Shown piece by piece: positions 9,200 through 20,230 of a stretch of 64,000 bases of DNA (position 1 is its first letter; each line of letters starts with the position of its first letter). The position numbers were made by a program, and so were the translations under genes. The notes beneath the pieces are model-generated. The model saw only the letters and a list, made by a program, of their open reading frames with translations. It ran no database searches and was not told the DNA's origin. Source of the stretch: Chitinophagaceae bacterium (GTDB taxonomy: Bacteria > Bacteroidota > Bacteroidia > Chitinophagales > Chitinophagaceae); the NCBI GenBank assembly GCA_016713965.1, contig JADJOC010000010.1:434001-498000 (forward strand). The letters are read 5' to 3'.

Positions 9200-10245
9200 T
9201 TGAATTATTTTATTAAAAAAATGTGGTATGGCATATTGGTATTACTTGGAGTGGTAATATTGGTTTTTATTATGTTCCAGGGTTTTGGCGATCCGGCAAA
9301 AATGATTGTAGGTCAGTCTGGCGATAAAAAAACCATGGATAATATCCGCAAAGACCTTTACCTGGACCAGCCCAAATGGAAACAATTTTTTTTATATCTG
9401 AATGATGTTTCTCCTTTAGCCATTCATACTAAAACTGATATTGAAAAAAAACATTTACAAGGCCTTTTTATTGGTGGCAGCACCAAAGTTGGCATTAAAA
9501 TACCTTATCTCGGAAAAAGCTACCAGACAAAAAAGGATGTAGGAAAAGTTTTAATGGAAGCTTTGCCCGGTACACTGCTGTTGGCTGTATCAGCTATGTT
9601 GTTTGCAACGTTCTTCGGCATCTTTCTGGGTGTAATTGCTGCTGTAAAAAAAGGCACATGGATGGACAGCTCTGCAGTACTGGCAAGTATCACGGGCATT
9701 TCGGCGCCATCTTTTTTTATGGCCATTATTATTGCCTATTTTTTTGGTATAGTGCTTCACAATTATACCGGGCTGAACCTAACCGGTAGCTGGTTTGATA
9801 TGGATGTAGTTACCGGTGAAAAATACCTTACCCTAAAAAATTTAATATTACCGGCTTTTACTTTAGGCATAAGACCTTTAGCCATTATTACCCAACTCAC
9901 CCGCAGTTCTATGCTCGATGTGCTAAGCCAGGATTATATACGAACAGCTTTTGCAAAAGGATTATCCAAAAGACAGTCATTTTTAAGCATGCACTGCGCA
10001 ATGCATTAAACCCGGTAATTACAGCTATTACGGGCTGGTTTGCAGAATTGTTGGCCGGTGCTTTTTTTATAGAATATATTTTTGGCTGGAAGGGCATAGG
10101 CAAAGTTACCGTGGATGCTTTGGAAAAATTAGATTATCCCATTGTGATGGGGTCTGTATTATTAAGTGCCTGTATTTTTATTGTAATTAATATCCTGGCT
10201 GATGTGCTGTATGGAATAGTTGACCCGAGGATAAAATCAAGTTGA
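9200..10245 (+). CDS. ABC transporter permease, DppB/OppB type, one frameshift
   Basis: An inner-membrane permease of a peptide or nickel ABC importer. The N-terminal membrane segment (YGILVLLGVVILVFIMFQGF) is followed by GDPA and a soluble loop, then the BPD_transp_1 domain with ALPGTLLLAVSAMLFATFFG. The ATPase-contact EAA-like loop is DYIRTAFAKGLSKRQ. The frame breaks at about 9977; one extra G (CAGGTCATT) restores VIFKHALRNALNPVITAITG, and the tail ends DVLYGIVDPRIKSS as in the family. The start is TTG at 9200; no better ATG lies in frame upstream. The partner permease, ATPase and binding protein are not in the window. An IS630 copy follows. Confidence 0.85.
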
Positions 10246-10250
10246 TTTTT

Positions 10251-10328
10251 TTGTACCCGGCATTTTATCTTCGTGGCATCACCGTTGCAGCCTGCCCCGC
10301 AAAATGCGGGGTCGCACTCTTATACAGT
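10251..10328 (+). repeat. REP-like element, family A, copy 1
   Basis: It begins TTGTACCCGGC just after the permease stop. It contains GCCTGCCCCGC-aaaat-GCGGGG, a six-bp GC hairpin, and ends GTCGCACTCTTATACAGT. At least five further copies of this pattern are in the window (see findings). Confidence 0.7.
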
Positions 10329-10352
10329 GTATCTCTATTCAGCAACATTTTA

Positions 10353-10414
10353 CCGCAGAGGCGCAAAGACGCAGAGTAAGGATTTTATATCTCTCCGTCT
10401 TTGCGCCTCTGCGG
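10353..10414. repeat. 24-bp inverted repeat, terminator-like
   Basis: The arm at 10353-10376 (CCGCAGAGGCGCAAAGACGC...) pairs with 10391-10414 with one mismatch over 24 bases and a 14-base loop. Flanks are TTTTA and AAAA. It is a GC-rich island in AT-rich DNA between the permease gene and the IS630 copy. Confidence 0.8.
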
Positions 10415-10506
10415 CAAAACTTTATTTCTGCAAAATTGATATGGCGCCATAATTTTCTCTTATAAATCCTTTGTATTTAATTAATTTCGCATAGTATTAT
10501 CGTTTA

Positions 10507-11619
10507 TATACTAATTTGCTTTAATAATTCCGAATTTAAAGTTTAATAAGGATTTCATATCTGCAATCCTGTCATTAAAAGTCTGGAAAAATGTTTCAAC
10601 GGCATTTTCAAATAAAGTATAATTTTCGTAGTATTTATTCTTCATTATTTTCTTTTAAAATACCGCCATAATCTTTCTATTAAGTTTAAGTTTGGACTAT
10701 AAGGGGGTAAATAAATAAGGTCAATGCCCAATTTTTTTGCTTTTTCCTGTACAATATAACTACGCTGGTATCTTGCATTATCTAAAATAATACAGATACT
10801 GGTAGCACTAGAATACTGTTGTCTTAATTCTCCTAAAAATGCTTCTATCACTTCGGCACAACAATTTTCTTCTGTCAGCATAATAGTTGGTTCAAAAGTT
10901 ACCGGGTTAACTGCACCAATAATATTGAGTCGCTTTCTTCCAGTGTTGGCCAACACTTTTTTAGTGCCCTTAAGCCCTGTTGGTTGCCAGGCGTAATCGT
11001 TTTCATTATTGTGTATCTGGTGCATAGGGTCTAAATACAATAATATTTCTTTATCATCATTACAGGCACACCTATAAAGTTGATCCATCAATTGTATGAA
11101 AGATTCCTGTATTTGTTCTGAGGAATTTTTCCTGGAATCAGTCTTGTCTTTTTATAAGAGCAATGGAGTTTTTTTACAATAGCGGCTTAACCAACTATGC
11201 TCTACTGTAATTGAATGCTTGGTTTCTAAAAAATCCTGCAACTCAGAAAGCTTGCCGATGGATTGCTCCCTGATATGCTTTATCAGTAAATCTTTAATAG
11301 CATCCAAAGCAGAGGGCCTTCTGCCTTCATAATGCAATTTACTTAAGCCTCCCAACCGGGCTTTATTAAACAGCTTAATCCAATCGGTTACAGTGTCTAT
11401 ATTAATACCGAGAGTAGTGGCTATTTCTTTTTTAGGAAACCCTTCATGCGCCATCCAAATACATTGGTAGCGACGAAGTATTTTCCCATCTTTTTCGCTG
11501 CGTCTTAGTCTCTTTAATGCTGAAACCTCATCAGAAGAAAGATCAATTGTGTAAGCCATATATATTTGAGTTGGTTACGCAAATATAATAAATCGGAATT
11601 ATTTAAGCAAATAAGTATA
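10507..11619 (-). mobile_element. IS630-family insertion sequence
   Basis: The element is about 1.1 kb. The left end TATACTAATTTGCTTTAATA and the reverse complement of the right end TATACTTATTTGCTTAAATA match over about 30 bases with few mismatches, as terminal inverted repeats. Both ends carry TA, the IS630 target duplication. One transposase gene fills most of the element on the minus strand. It sits between the permease gene and lemA. Confidence 0.85.
10645..11559 (-). CDS. IS630 transposase, two frameshifts
   Basis: The N-terminal half (start 11559) has a helix-turn-helix: RYQCIWMAHEGFPKKEIATTLGI, then DTVTDWIKLFNKARLGGLS. The C-terminal half holds the DDE catalytic core: LYLDPMHQIHNN with the first Asp, ICIILDNARYQRS with the second, and LPPYSPNLNLIERLWRYFKRK with the final Glu. 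Between them the frame breaks twice. One A too many near 11154 and one A too few near 11126 are needed to read KKLHCSYKKTRLIPGKNSSEQ. If the breaks are sequencing errors the transposase is complete at about 305 residues; otherwise it is dead. Confidence 0.9.
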
Positions 11620-11638
11620 CAAAACTAAAATATAATCT

Positions 11639-12196
11639 ATGGCACTTTGGATCACTCTAGGAGTAGTATTCTTACTTATTCTATGGCTTATCGCTACTTA
11701 TAACACGTTTGTAAAATTAAAAATCAAAATTGATAATAGCTGGAGTGATATCAGCGTGTTTTTAAAAAAGCGGTTTGACCTGATACCTAATTTGGTAAAC
11801 ACGGTAAAAGGATACGCTGCCCACGAAAGCCAGACTTTGGAAAAAGTAATCCAGGCCCGTAATGTAGCGCTAACAGTACCTGCCGCGGATGTAGCAGGTC
11901 AGGCCGCCGCTAGTCAAAGTTTAACCACTGCAATGAGGGGTTTATTTGCGCTTGCAGAAAGCTACCCGGATTTAAAAGCCAACACTAATTTTTTAGAATT
12001 ACAAACCGCTTTGCAAAATATTGAAAGCGACCTGAGTAATGCCCGCCGTTACTACAATGCCACTGTAAGAGAATTTAATACTGCCATCCAACAATTTCCG
12101 GGTGTTATAGTAGCCAATATGTTTGGCTTTAAAGCCCGTGAGTTTTTTGAGTTGGAAAACCAGGATGAAGCTAGAAATGTAGAAGTAAAATTTTAA
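11639..12196 (+). CDS. lemA: LemA family protein
   Basis: A 185-residue protein with one N-terminal membrane helix (WITLGVVFLLILWLIATYN) and the LemA helical domain: DNSWSDISVFLKKRFDLIPNLVNTVKGYA, then LQNIESDLSNARRYYNATVREFNT, then FPGVIVANMFGFKAREFFELE. The function of LemA is poorly defined; it is usually encoded beside DUF2207 or TPM-domain membrane proteins, as here. The DUF2207 gene starts six bases after its stop, so the two are almost certainly cotranscribed. The gene is intact and ATG 11639 is the only plausible start. Confidence 0.93.
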   Translation: MALWITLGVVFLLILWLIATYNTFVKLKIKIDNSWSDISVFLKKRFDLIPNLVNTVKGYAAHESQTLEKVIQARNVALTVPAADVAGQAAASQSLTTAMRGLFALAESYPDLKANTNFLELQTALQNIESDLSNARRYYNATVREFNTAIQQFPGVIVANMFGFKAREFFELENQDEARNVEVKF

Positions 12197-12201
12197 TTGC
12201 A

Positions 12202-14608
12202 TTGAAATTTCATATTGCAGCTTTTTTATTTTTTTTTATATGTACTGGTACTTCTTATGCCCAGGAGGCTTTTACTATTAAGCAATATGATATCGCAGTT
12301 AAGGTAAATCAAGATGCTTCATTAGATATTACGGAAACAATTAATGTCCGTTTTTCAAAGCCGCGTCATGGAATTTTTCGGCTGGTGCCTTACAGATATC
12401 CTATACAATCTTTACCGCCAGGAATGGAAAAAGCTAAAAGACAAATGGAGTGGAACTGGTATGCCAATACACTTGTAGAAGATATCCGGGTAGAGAAGCA
12501 TGATTTTGATATAAATGTTGAGGGAGATTATAAAAAGATTATAATAGGTTCAAAAGATAAATACGTGGATGGCAATCAGCAATATGTTATTCACTATACA
12601 ATAAAAAATGCCATTAATTTTTTTAAAGATCATTCTGAATTATACCTTAATTTAATTGGGAACAGGTGGCCAGTTACAATTGATAAAATAAGTTTTTCAA
12701 TTCAATTATATAATAGCTTACCAGTAAACCCACCTTATTTTATAGCAACAGGATATACCAGATCCAAAGCAAACAATACAGTGTCTAAATGGACTGAAAA
12801 AAAATATTTTCTGGTAATACCACCCGGCAGCTTAATAGTAAAGAAGGGGTGACCGTTGGTATGATTTTTCCAAAAGATTTTTTAACTGAAACTAAATTTT
12901 CTGAACAGGTCCCGTTAAAAAGCTTTACCGTAAAAAAATATGATATTTATGTTAAAGTAAATAAGAATGCTACTTTGGATGTTACAGAAACAATACATCT
13001 GCACTTTAACAAAAGTGAGGAAAGCTTTTATAGAATATTTAAGCCACAACGGTTTCGCTATCCATTTAAGGCATTATTGTGGAGTGAAGTAGATGAAGTT
13101 ATGACGTCGCAAATTCCCAGGCCCCATCCGCCTGCCATAAAAAATATTGTTGTAGATAATCAGGATTTTAGTGTGAGGGATTTTAGTGGTTTTTTAAAAA
13201 CAATAGATATTAAATCTAAAGCCGGAGGTTTTACCGGTGATCAGCAATTTATTATTAAATACCGGATTATTGATGCTATTGATTTTTTTGAAGATCATTC
13301 AGAATTATATTTCAGTTTTATTGATGCCGCTACTAACGCAATTGATACAGTAAGTTTTTCTGTTGAACTGTATAAAGCCTTACCTGATCAACCTATTTCA
13401 TTTGTACGTACAGGCATTAATAGTTTCAGACAAAATAATCTTTCAGGAAAATGGGCAAATAATAAAATTTTTTCAGGTACTACAACAGCAAGATTTGAAC
13501 CAGGCCAGGAACTAACTGCAGGCATTAATTTTCCAAAGGATTTTATTACCCAACCTAATTATAATTTACGTGGTATAGAATGGCTTATAGCCCCAGGGGT
13601 AATTTTTATCATTATGTTTATCATTTGGATGATATGGGGCAAAGATGATAAGGTAACAATTCAAACAGAATTTTATCCACCTGATAGTATCAGTCCAAAC
13701 GTAGCAGGTTATTTAATCGATAACAGGTTAAACAGGAGGGATCTGACTGCTCTTATACCATATTGGGGCGCTAATGGATATTTGAAAGTAACAGAAGAAG
13801 ACAGGGATGTGCTTGGCGTTTATAAAAAGAAAAAGTATTTTTTAAAAAAGCTAAAAGAGCTTCCTGCAAATGTTATGGCTTTTGAAAAAACACTTTTCAA
13901 TGGCATATTTGCTTGGAAAAATCCGGTTGAGTTAAGTGATTTAAAAAATTCTTTATATACAACAATGGATACTGCTAAAGGGCAGTTAGAAGCTGAAATT
14001 GATTCCCAGGCCTACTATGTGAAGAATTCAAGAAAAATTGGAAAAACTATCATTTTAGCGATAGCTGTATTAATTGTTTATGCAGGTGGATTTATAATAA
14101 TAGGATTGATATCGGAAGGTACTATATGGCAAGCCGCGGCTTTAATATTCAGTCTTATCATTCTTGTATTATTTGCATTATTAATGCCAAAGAAAACAAA
14201 AAAGGCAATGAGGTCTATCGCAAATTAGCTGGATTTAAAGAATTTATTAAACTGGTAGAAAAGGATAAACTTGAAGAGTTGTTAAAACAGGACGAAAATT
14301 ATTTTGATAAAGTCTTACCATATGCAATAGTTTTTGGCGTAGCAGATAAATGGAAGGACAAGCTTGAAGGATTACATATACGTCCTCCTGAGTGGTATAA
14401 AGGCGATCATACAACTTTTACTGCTTCCTCATTTTTGAGAAATATTGATCGCTCAATGAATGAAATGTCCAGGAGTTTTTATAGTTCGCCTCCCAGCAGC
14501 AGAAGTAGCAGTAGTAGTGGAAGCAGCGGAGGAAGCTGGAGTAGCAGTGGTCGTAGTAGCGGTTCTTCCGGAGGTGGTTTTGGCGGCGGTGGCGGCGGGA
14601 GCTGGTAA
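12202..14608 (+). CDS. DUF2207 membrane protein with tandem N-terminal domains, two frameshifts
   Basis: The start TTG at 12202 gives a signal peptide ending SYAQ. Two related DUF2207 N-terminal domains follow. The first opens AFTIKQYDIAVKVNQDASLDITETI and the second SFTVKKYDIYVKVNKNATLDVTETI; each ends with a 'IxFPKDF' segment. Then come a membrane helix (WLIAPGVIFIIMFIIWMIWG), a cytoplasmic domain (FYPPDSISPNVAGYLIDN), two more helices and a tail ending SGGGFGGGGGGSW. Frame breaks near 12803 and 14205 are each fixed by one added A in an A-run. The total is about 802 residues. DUF2207 proteins partner with LemA, but their activity is unknown. Most relatives have one N-terminal domain; the second looks like an internal duplication. 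Confidence 0.85.
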
Positions 14609-14646
14609 ATAATTTGTGAATACTTAATTTTTAAAATCTGATTATC

Positions 14647-16378
14647 GTGAAATTATTTTTTTTTACTTTTCTGTTAGCGTTTACTATAATGGGTACAATA
14701 CAAGCCCAGGAATACTTCACCATTAAGCAATACGATGTTGCCGTTAAGGTAAATAAAGATGCTTCCTTGGATATTACCGAAACAATAAAAGTAAACTTTA
14801 CCCAGCCACGGCGTGGCATCTTCCGGCTTATCCCATTTAAATATAAACTTCAACCATTAGGCGATGGAATAGAAAAGGCAGACAGGCAAATGGAATCAGG
14901 CGGGTATACCCATACACTTATTGAAGATATAAAAGTGGAAGGGTGGGAATATAAAGTAAGTAACCAGGGCAATTATAAAGAGATAAGAATAGGCAATGCA
15001 AATAAATATTTAAATGGCAATCAGCAATATATTATTCATTATAAGTTACTTAATGCAATAAATTTTTATAAAGATAAATCATAGCTTTATTTTAATGTAA
15101 TTGGAGACAAATGGCCTGTAACTATTGAATGTATAAATTTTTCTGTTAACCTATATGATTCGCTACCTAATTCTCCGAAGTATTTTGTAGCTACAGGATA
15201 TGCAGGTTCCCGGGAAAATAAAACCATTTCTAAATGGAATAGTAATAAAGTTTTGTCGGGCAGTACAACTCAGCAATTGTATGCATATTCAGGACTTACA
15301 ATTGGGGTCGTTTTTCCAAAAGATTTTTTAATTGAACCTAATTATAATTTACGTGGTATTGAATGGCTGGCATTACCAATCGGTGCTTTCCTGGTAATGT
15401 TTTTAATTTGGAGAAAATGGGGTAAAGATGATGTTTTAACTTTGCAAACTGAATTTTATCCACCCCAGGCATAAGTCCAAGTGTGGCAGGTTATATTATT
15501 GATGATAAATTACACCGGAGAGATTTAACAGCGCTTATTCCATATTGGGGAGCCGCAGGGTATTTGCAGGTAAAAGAATTGGAAACAAGCGCATTATTCG
15601 GAATTATTAAAAGTAAAGATTATGAATTTACCAAATTAAAAGAACTGCCAGAAAATGCAATGGCATTCGAAAAACATTATTTAAAGGAATATTTGCTTCA
15701 GGCACAGTGGTAGAACTTAGCAGCCTTAAGAATAAGTTATATACCAAAATGGACGAAGCCAGGCAGCAGCTACAGGCAGAAGTTGACAGGAGTGCTTATT
15801 ATGTAAAATATTCAAGAGGTTTACTTATATTCCTGACAGTTGTAGGAGTGCTTGCAGTTTTATTTGGTATCATTTCATTAGTAGCAATTTTAGCTGATCT
15901 TTTAACTACTTATTGGCTTGGTCTTTCTTTTATAACCACAGGAATTATAATTATAATATTTGCTTCAGTCATGCCCAAAAAATCAGTAAAAGGTAATGAG
16001 CTTTATCAAAAGTTAGCAGGCTTTAAAGAATTTATAAAATTGGTAGAGAAAGATAAGCTAGAACAATTTTTAAAGCAGGATGCACATTATTTTGATAAAG
16101 TTTTGCCTTATGCAATTGTATTTGGTATAGCTGATAAATGGAAGGATAAACTGGAAGGATTAGATATACCACCGCCTGACTGGTATTCGGGCAATTACAC
16201 AAGCTTTAATACAGGCGTATTTATGCATAGCCTTAATCATTCTATGAACGTGATGAGCAGCAGCTTTTATAGTGCACCCAGTAGCAGTGGCAGCAGCGGT
16301 GGTAGCTGGAGCAGTGGGGGTAGTAGCGGCGGGTCTTCTGGCGGTGGTTTTGGCGGAGGCGGTGGTGGCAGCTGGTAA
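14647..16378 (+). CDS. DUF2207 membrane protein, paralogue, one nonsense codon and two frameshifts
   Basis: A second DUF2207 protein starting 38 bases after the first. It has a signal peptide (ending IQAQ), a single N-terminal domain (YFTIKQYDVAVKVNKDASLDI), a membrane helix (WLALPIGAFLVMFLIWRKWG), a cytoplasmic domain and the same SGGGFGGGGGGSW tail. An in-frame TAG at 15082 replaces the Glu of the conserved (H/K)SELYFN segment. Frame breaks at about 15465 (one C missing) and 15672 (one A missing) complete the damage. It would be about 577 residues. It is either a decaying duplicate or a functional gene with base-call errors; the nonsense codon is less typical of homopolymer error than the two indels. 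Confidence 0.8.
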
Positions 16379-16414
16379 CTTAAAACAGTACTATATTTTA
16401 TATAATTTTTATTA

Positions 16415-17788
16415 ATGAAAGATATTTCACAGTTTAATAAGGTTTTTTTTATTGGAATAGCCGGAACGGGGATGAGTGCTATAGCACAATACCTGGCAGG
16501 AGTCGGAAAAGCAGTAAGTGGCAGCGACAGGTACTTTGCCCCCGACAGCTATAATGATGCAAAATTTAAACTGGAGAAGGCAGGAATCAATTGTTTTCTC
16601 CAAAATGGCGAAGGAATCACTGCTGATACAGAATTAGTGATAGTATCTACTGCAGTAGAAGATTCAGTGTATGAAGTGCAAAAAGCAAAGGAATTAAATA
16701 TTCCAATAATCAAACGATCTGAATTACTGGCGATAATCGCAAAAAGTAAACGTACAATTGCCGTAGGCGGTACTTCTGGTAAAAGTACTACCTGTGCTAT
16801 GATATTCGATATATTGCAATATGCAGGGTTGCAGCCCAGCATAATTAGTGGTGCAGGTTTAATTAGTATTATAAACGAAGGCAAAATTGGTAATGCAAAA
16901 GTTGGGGCAGGCGAGTGGCTTATTATTGAAGCAGATGAAAGTGATGGCTCAATTATTCAATATTTCCCGGAAATAGGATTGCTCTTAAATATAGATAAAG
17001 ATCACCAGGAAATTGATGAACTGATCGGGATTTTTAATACGTTTAAAAACAATACACAATCTGTTTTTATTGTAAACGAATGCAATAAATTAGCCCGGAA
17101 TTTATCGGAAAATATTACTAATGATTTTTCTTTGGATGAAAATTCTGGTGCAGGTTTTATAGCTACAGATTTTCAACAGCAAGGATTTAACATAAAATTT
17201 TATATCAATGGCACACAATTTTCCGTTGAAACTGTGGGCAGGCATAATGTAGAAAATATTTTAGCCGCAGTAGCAGTAGTGCATCATTTACAAATAAGTA
17301 TAGAAACTTGTGCAAAAGCTTTAAAAAATTATAAAGGAATTTACAGGCGCCACCAGGTTCTTGGGCACAAAAATGGTGTGTGGGTAGTAGATGATTATGC
17401 ACATAACCCTGTAAAATGCGCAGCATCTATCGCAGCCTGTCAGCCCGTTGCGCCTAAAGTGATTGCATGGTTTCAGCCTCATGGATATGGCCCTACAAGA
17501 TTTTTGCGTCATGATTTTGTAAAAGAAATTGCAAGTGTCTTAAGAGAAGAAGATGAAATCTGGATGAGCGAAATATTTTATGCCGGTGGTACGGCAGTTA
17601 AAGACATTTCATCAAAAGAATTAATTGATGATATTAAAATTTTAGGCAAAAAGGCGTATTTTGAAGAAGATAAAAATAGTTTTTTGGAAGCTGTACGTCC
17701 GCACCTGACAGATAACTGCGTATTATTATTAATGGGTGCAAGAGATCCGGGTTTAGAAAAATTTACGCAGGATTTATATAATAAATGA
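16415..17788 (+). CDS. Mur ligase homologue (MurC/Mpl-like)
   Basis: A 457-residue ATP-dependent amide ligase of the Mur family. The N-terminal nucleotide-sugar binding fold starts VFFIGIAGTGMSAIAQYLAG (residues 10-29). The ATP loop is VGGTSGKSTT (117-126), a variant of the GTHGKTTT of MurC. IIEADESDGS and NIDKDHQE follow, then YRRHQVLG and VVDDYAHNP, typical of MurC/Mpl. The C-terminal domain has HGYGPTRFLRHDF and ends GARDPGLEKF. MurC adds L-Ala to UDP-MurNAc; Mpl recycles a tripeptide. The altered P-loop and the extra HGYGPTRFLR motif make me unsure of the substrate. It is intact. Confidence 0.75.
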   Translation: MKDISQFNKVFFIGIAGTGMSAIAQYLAGVGKAVSGSDRYFAPDSYNDAKFKLEKAGINCFLQNGEGITADTELVIVSTAVEDSVYEVQKAKELNIPIIKRSELLAIIAKSKRTIAVGGTSGKSTTCAMIFDILQYAGLQPSIISGAGLISIINEGKIGNAKVGAGEWLIIEADESDGSIIQYFPEIGLLLNIDKDHQEIDELIGIFNTFKNNTQSVFIVNECNKLARNLSENITNDFSLDENSGAGFIATDFQQQGFNIKFYINGTQFSVETVGRHNVENILAAVAVVHHLQISIETCAKALKNYKGIYRRHQVLGHKNGVWVVDDYAHNPVKCAASIAACQPVAPKVIAWFQPHGYGPTRFLRHDFVKEIASVLREEDEIWMSEIFYAGGTAVKDISSKELIDDIKILGKKAYFEEDKNSFLEAVRPHLTDNCVLLLMGARDPGLEKFTQDLYNK

Positions 17789-17814
17789 TAGATTAATAAA
17801 TTAAATACTTAATT

Positions 17815-18323
17815 ATGAAAGGAATATGTACACTTTTATTTATAGCTTTTTTTGTTACAGCAAGTGCTCAAAAAAAAGGTGCTATTACACAAAGGATTTA
17901 CAATTATTACCCGGCCAATGGACAGGTAACCTTGTATACACAGATTATAAAGATGATTCAACACTAATAAAATTAAAACTGAATTTATCTATCACAGCTA
18001 CCACTGGAGAAAATTTTTCCCTGAAATCTGAATACACAGAACCCAACGGAGAAATAGTAAAAGACAGCTCTTCATTGTTTATTGATGATAGCGCATCTGA
18101 AGTTACTTATGGCGGAGATATTTATTCAATATTGAAGGTACGGAGAACAGGTAGTCAATTAATTATTGTAACGACAATGGATGGCAAGGATAATAACCAG
18201 GATGCCGAAATAAGGCACACTTTCAACATTTCAGCCAGGCAGTTTATTATTTTAAAAGAAGTAAGGTACCTGGATAAAGCGGAAAAATTTTTCACAAGAC
18301 ATAAATTGGTAGTCATTAAATAA
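17815..18323 (+). CDS. Secreted hypothetical protein, one frameshift
   Basis: The start at 17815 gives a signal peptide (MKGICTLLFIAFFVTASAQ). Right after it, a run of eight A at 17870-17877 shifts the frame. With one base corrected the protein continues KDLQLLPGQWTGNLVYTDYKDD, then beta-rich sequence to the end KLVVIK, about 169 residues. The 'LLPGQWTGxLxYxDY' opening resembles lipocalin-like secreted proteins, but I cannot name a family. It lies 26 bases after the Mur ligase and 12 before hutI. Confidence 0.65.
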
Positions 18324-18335
18324 TTTAATTAAAAA

Positions 18336-19576
18336 TTGACTACACTTATTATTAATATTAAGCAACTGGTAAATGCTACAGAAAGTTATTCACTTTTACG
18401 GGGCGATGCTTTAGCAATATTACCGGTTATAAATAATGCTTTCCTTCTGGTTGAAGATGCAATCATTATTGATTATGGAAGTATGGATGAATTGAAAAGT
18501 AAAATTCCTCTTCTTCCTCAAAATGTTATTGATGCGACAGGGCAATTTATTTTGCCTGCCTGGTGCGATAGTCATACACACCTCGTATTTGCCGCCACAA
18601 GAGAAGATGAGTTTGTGGATAAGATAAAAGGGTTGACCTACTCAGAAATTGCTGCAAAAGGTGGTGGCATACTCAATTCAGCAAAAAAAGTACAGGCTGC
18701 AAGTGAAGATGAGCTCTTTCAGCTGGCATGGATGAGATTAGAAGAAATCTCTAAATCAGGTACAGGTGCTGTAGAAATAAAAAGCGGTTATGGGTTAACG
18801 GTAGAAGCTGAGTTAAAAATGCTACGGGTAATTAAAAAGCTCAAGGAAAAGTCTTCATTAACAATCAAATCAACATTTTTAGGTGCACATACATATCCTT
18901 TACAATATAAAGAAAATCATCAGGGCTATATTGATGAAATTATCAAAGAAATGCTGCCGGTGATTGCACAGGAAAAGCTGGCAGATTATATTGATGTTTT
19001 TTGCGAAGAAGGATTTTTTTCGGCAGAAGAAACGGAGCAAATTTGCAATGCAGGCATTCAATATGGTTTAAAACCAAAAATACATGCCAATCAATTAAAT
19101 CTTTCGGGTGGGGTACAGGCAGGCGTAAAGCTCAATGCAGTTTCTGTAGATCACCTGGAAACTATGGACGAAGCTGCTATTCAGTCTTTAGCACAATCAA
19201 ACACTATCGGCACTTTATTGCCAACTGCCGCTTTCTTTTTACGCATGCCGTTTCAGCCTGCCCGGCAATTAATTGATAGCGGTTGCGCCATATCGTTAGC
19301 AACAGATTATAATCCCGGATCTTCTCCCAGTGGAAATATGAACTTGGTTATTGCCATGGCCTGCATTCAAATGAAAATGCTGCCTGAAGAAGCTATTAAC
19401 GCGGCTACGATAAACGGAGCTTATGCCATGGAAGTAGCAGACAGCTTAGGTACCATTACTATCGGGAAAAAGCAAATTTAATTTTCACAAAGGCTATGCC
19501 ATCGCTAGTATATTTGCCTTATTCTTTTGGAACGAATTTGATTGATAAAGTGATGATAAACGGTGAGTTTGTGTAA
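18336..19576 (+). CDS. hutI: Imidazolonepropionase, one frameshift near the C-terminus
   Basis: HutI opens the imidazolone ring in histidine breakdown (imidazolonepropionate to formiminoglutamate). Motifs seen are PAWCDSHTHLVFAATREDEF with metal-binding HTH near residue 78, GGGILNSAKK, EIKSGYGL, FLGAHTYP, IHANQL and the metal Asp in SLATDYNPGSSP. The reading frame breaks near 19470; one added G (AAGGCA) restores KKANLIFTKAMPSLVYLPYSFGTN and a normal end, giving about 414 residues. The start is TTG at 18336, chosen because the protein begins there as in relatives. hutG lies 1.9 kb downstream; hutH and hutU are not in the window. Confidence 0.93.
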
Positions 19577-19671
19577 TTTTTTGTTACCGGCATTTGAGCT
19601 TCGATTTGACGATGGTGGCGACGCTCCGTTCATCGGCGGTATTGCTATTTAGCTTTTATTGAAGCGAAAAA

Positions 19672-20154
19672 TTAAAGCATTTCTTTAGCTACCCACATAA
19701 CTGTATTTTCCTTTTTTTTATATTTTTTATATAAACTAAACATTGGCGGAATACAATTATTTATTTCATTTTCCTTAAGAATGCGTATCCCGATAAAAAA
19801 ACCATGCATCACATTAATTTGTTTTTCAGCCATTATAGAAAATATCTGTTTGTCATCAATATATATTTTGCCTTTTAGAATATCAAGAAGATTTTAAAAC
19901 ATTATCAATATCAATTCTGTTGATATAAGATTCAAAACCACTAATGTTTACAACAACTGTAAAGGCGTTCTTGATATGGCCTTTAGGATTTTTAATACTC
20001 TCAAGTAATTCAAGCACATTTTTTGTAAAAACTTTTTTATTATTTGATTTTTTGTCTGGCTCGTAGGTATTGGGAAATCTTCCATTGTTCCAATTATCTC
20101 ATCATAATAATTACAGAGATAATAATTGATGAATTCTTGTTCTAAATCGCTCAT
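19672..20154 (-). CDS. RusA-like Holliday-junction resolvase candidate, two frameshifts
   Basis: Reading across two frame breaks (near 20090 and 19896) gives about 160 residues. The N-terminal part is MSDLEQEFINYYLCNYYDEI. The middle has NNGRFPNTYEPDKKSNNKK and AFTVVVNISGFESYINRIDI. The key stretch is DIDNVLK-xLLDILKG followed by KIYIDDKQI. RusA-family resolvases have a metal-binding DxDN...LLDxL(N/K)G...(Y/I)xDD pattern, which this fits. The assignment rests on that pattern only. Nothing phage-like is nearby. The gap between hutI and this gene (19577-19671) holds a weak REP-like sequence. Confidence 0.45.
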
Positions 20155-20230
20155 AATAAGTTATTTATTAAAATTGATTTAATATTTATACAATATTATA
20201 AAATTCTAATATTTTTTGTAATTTTATACT

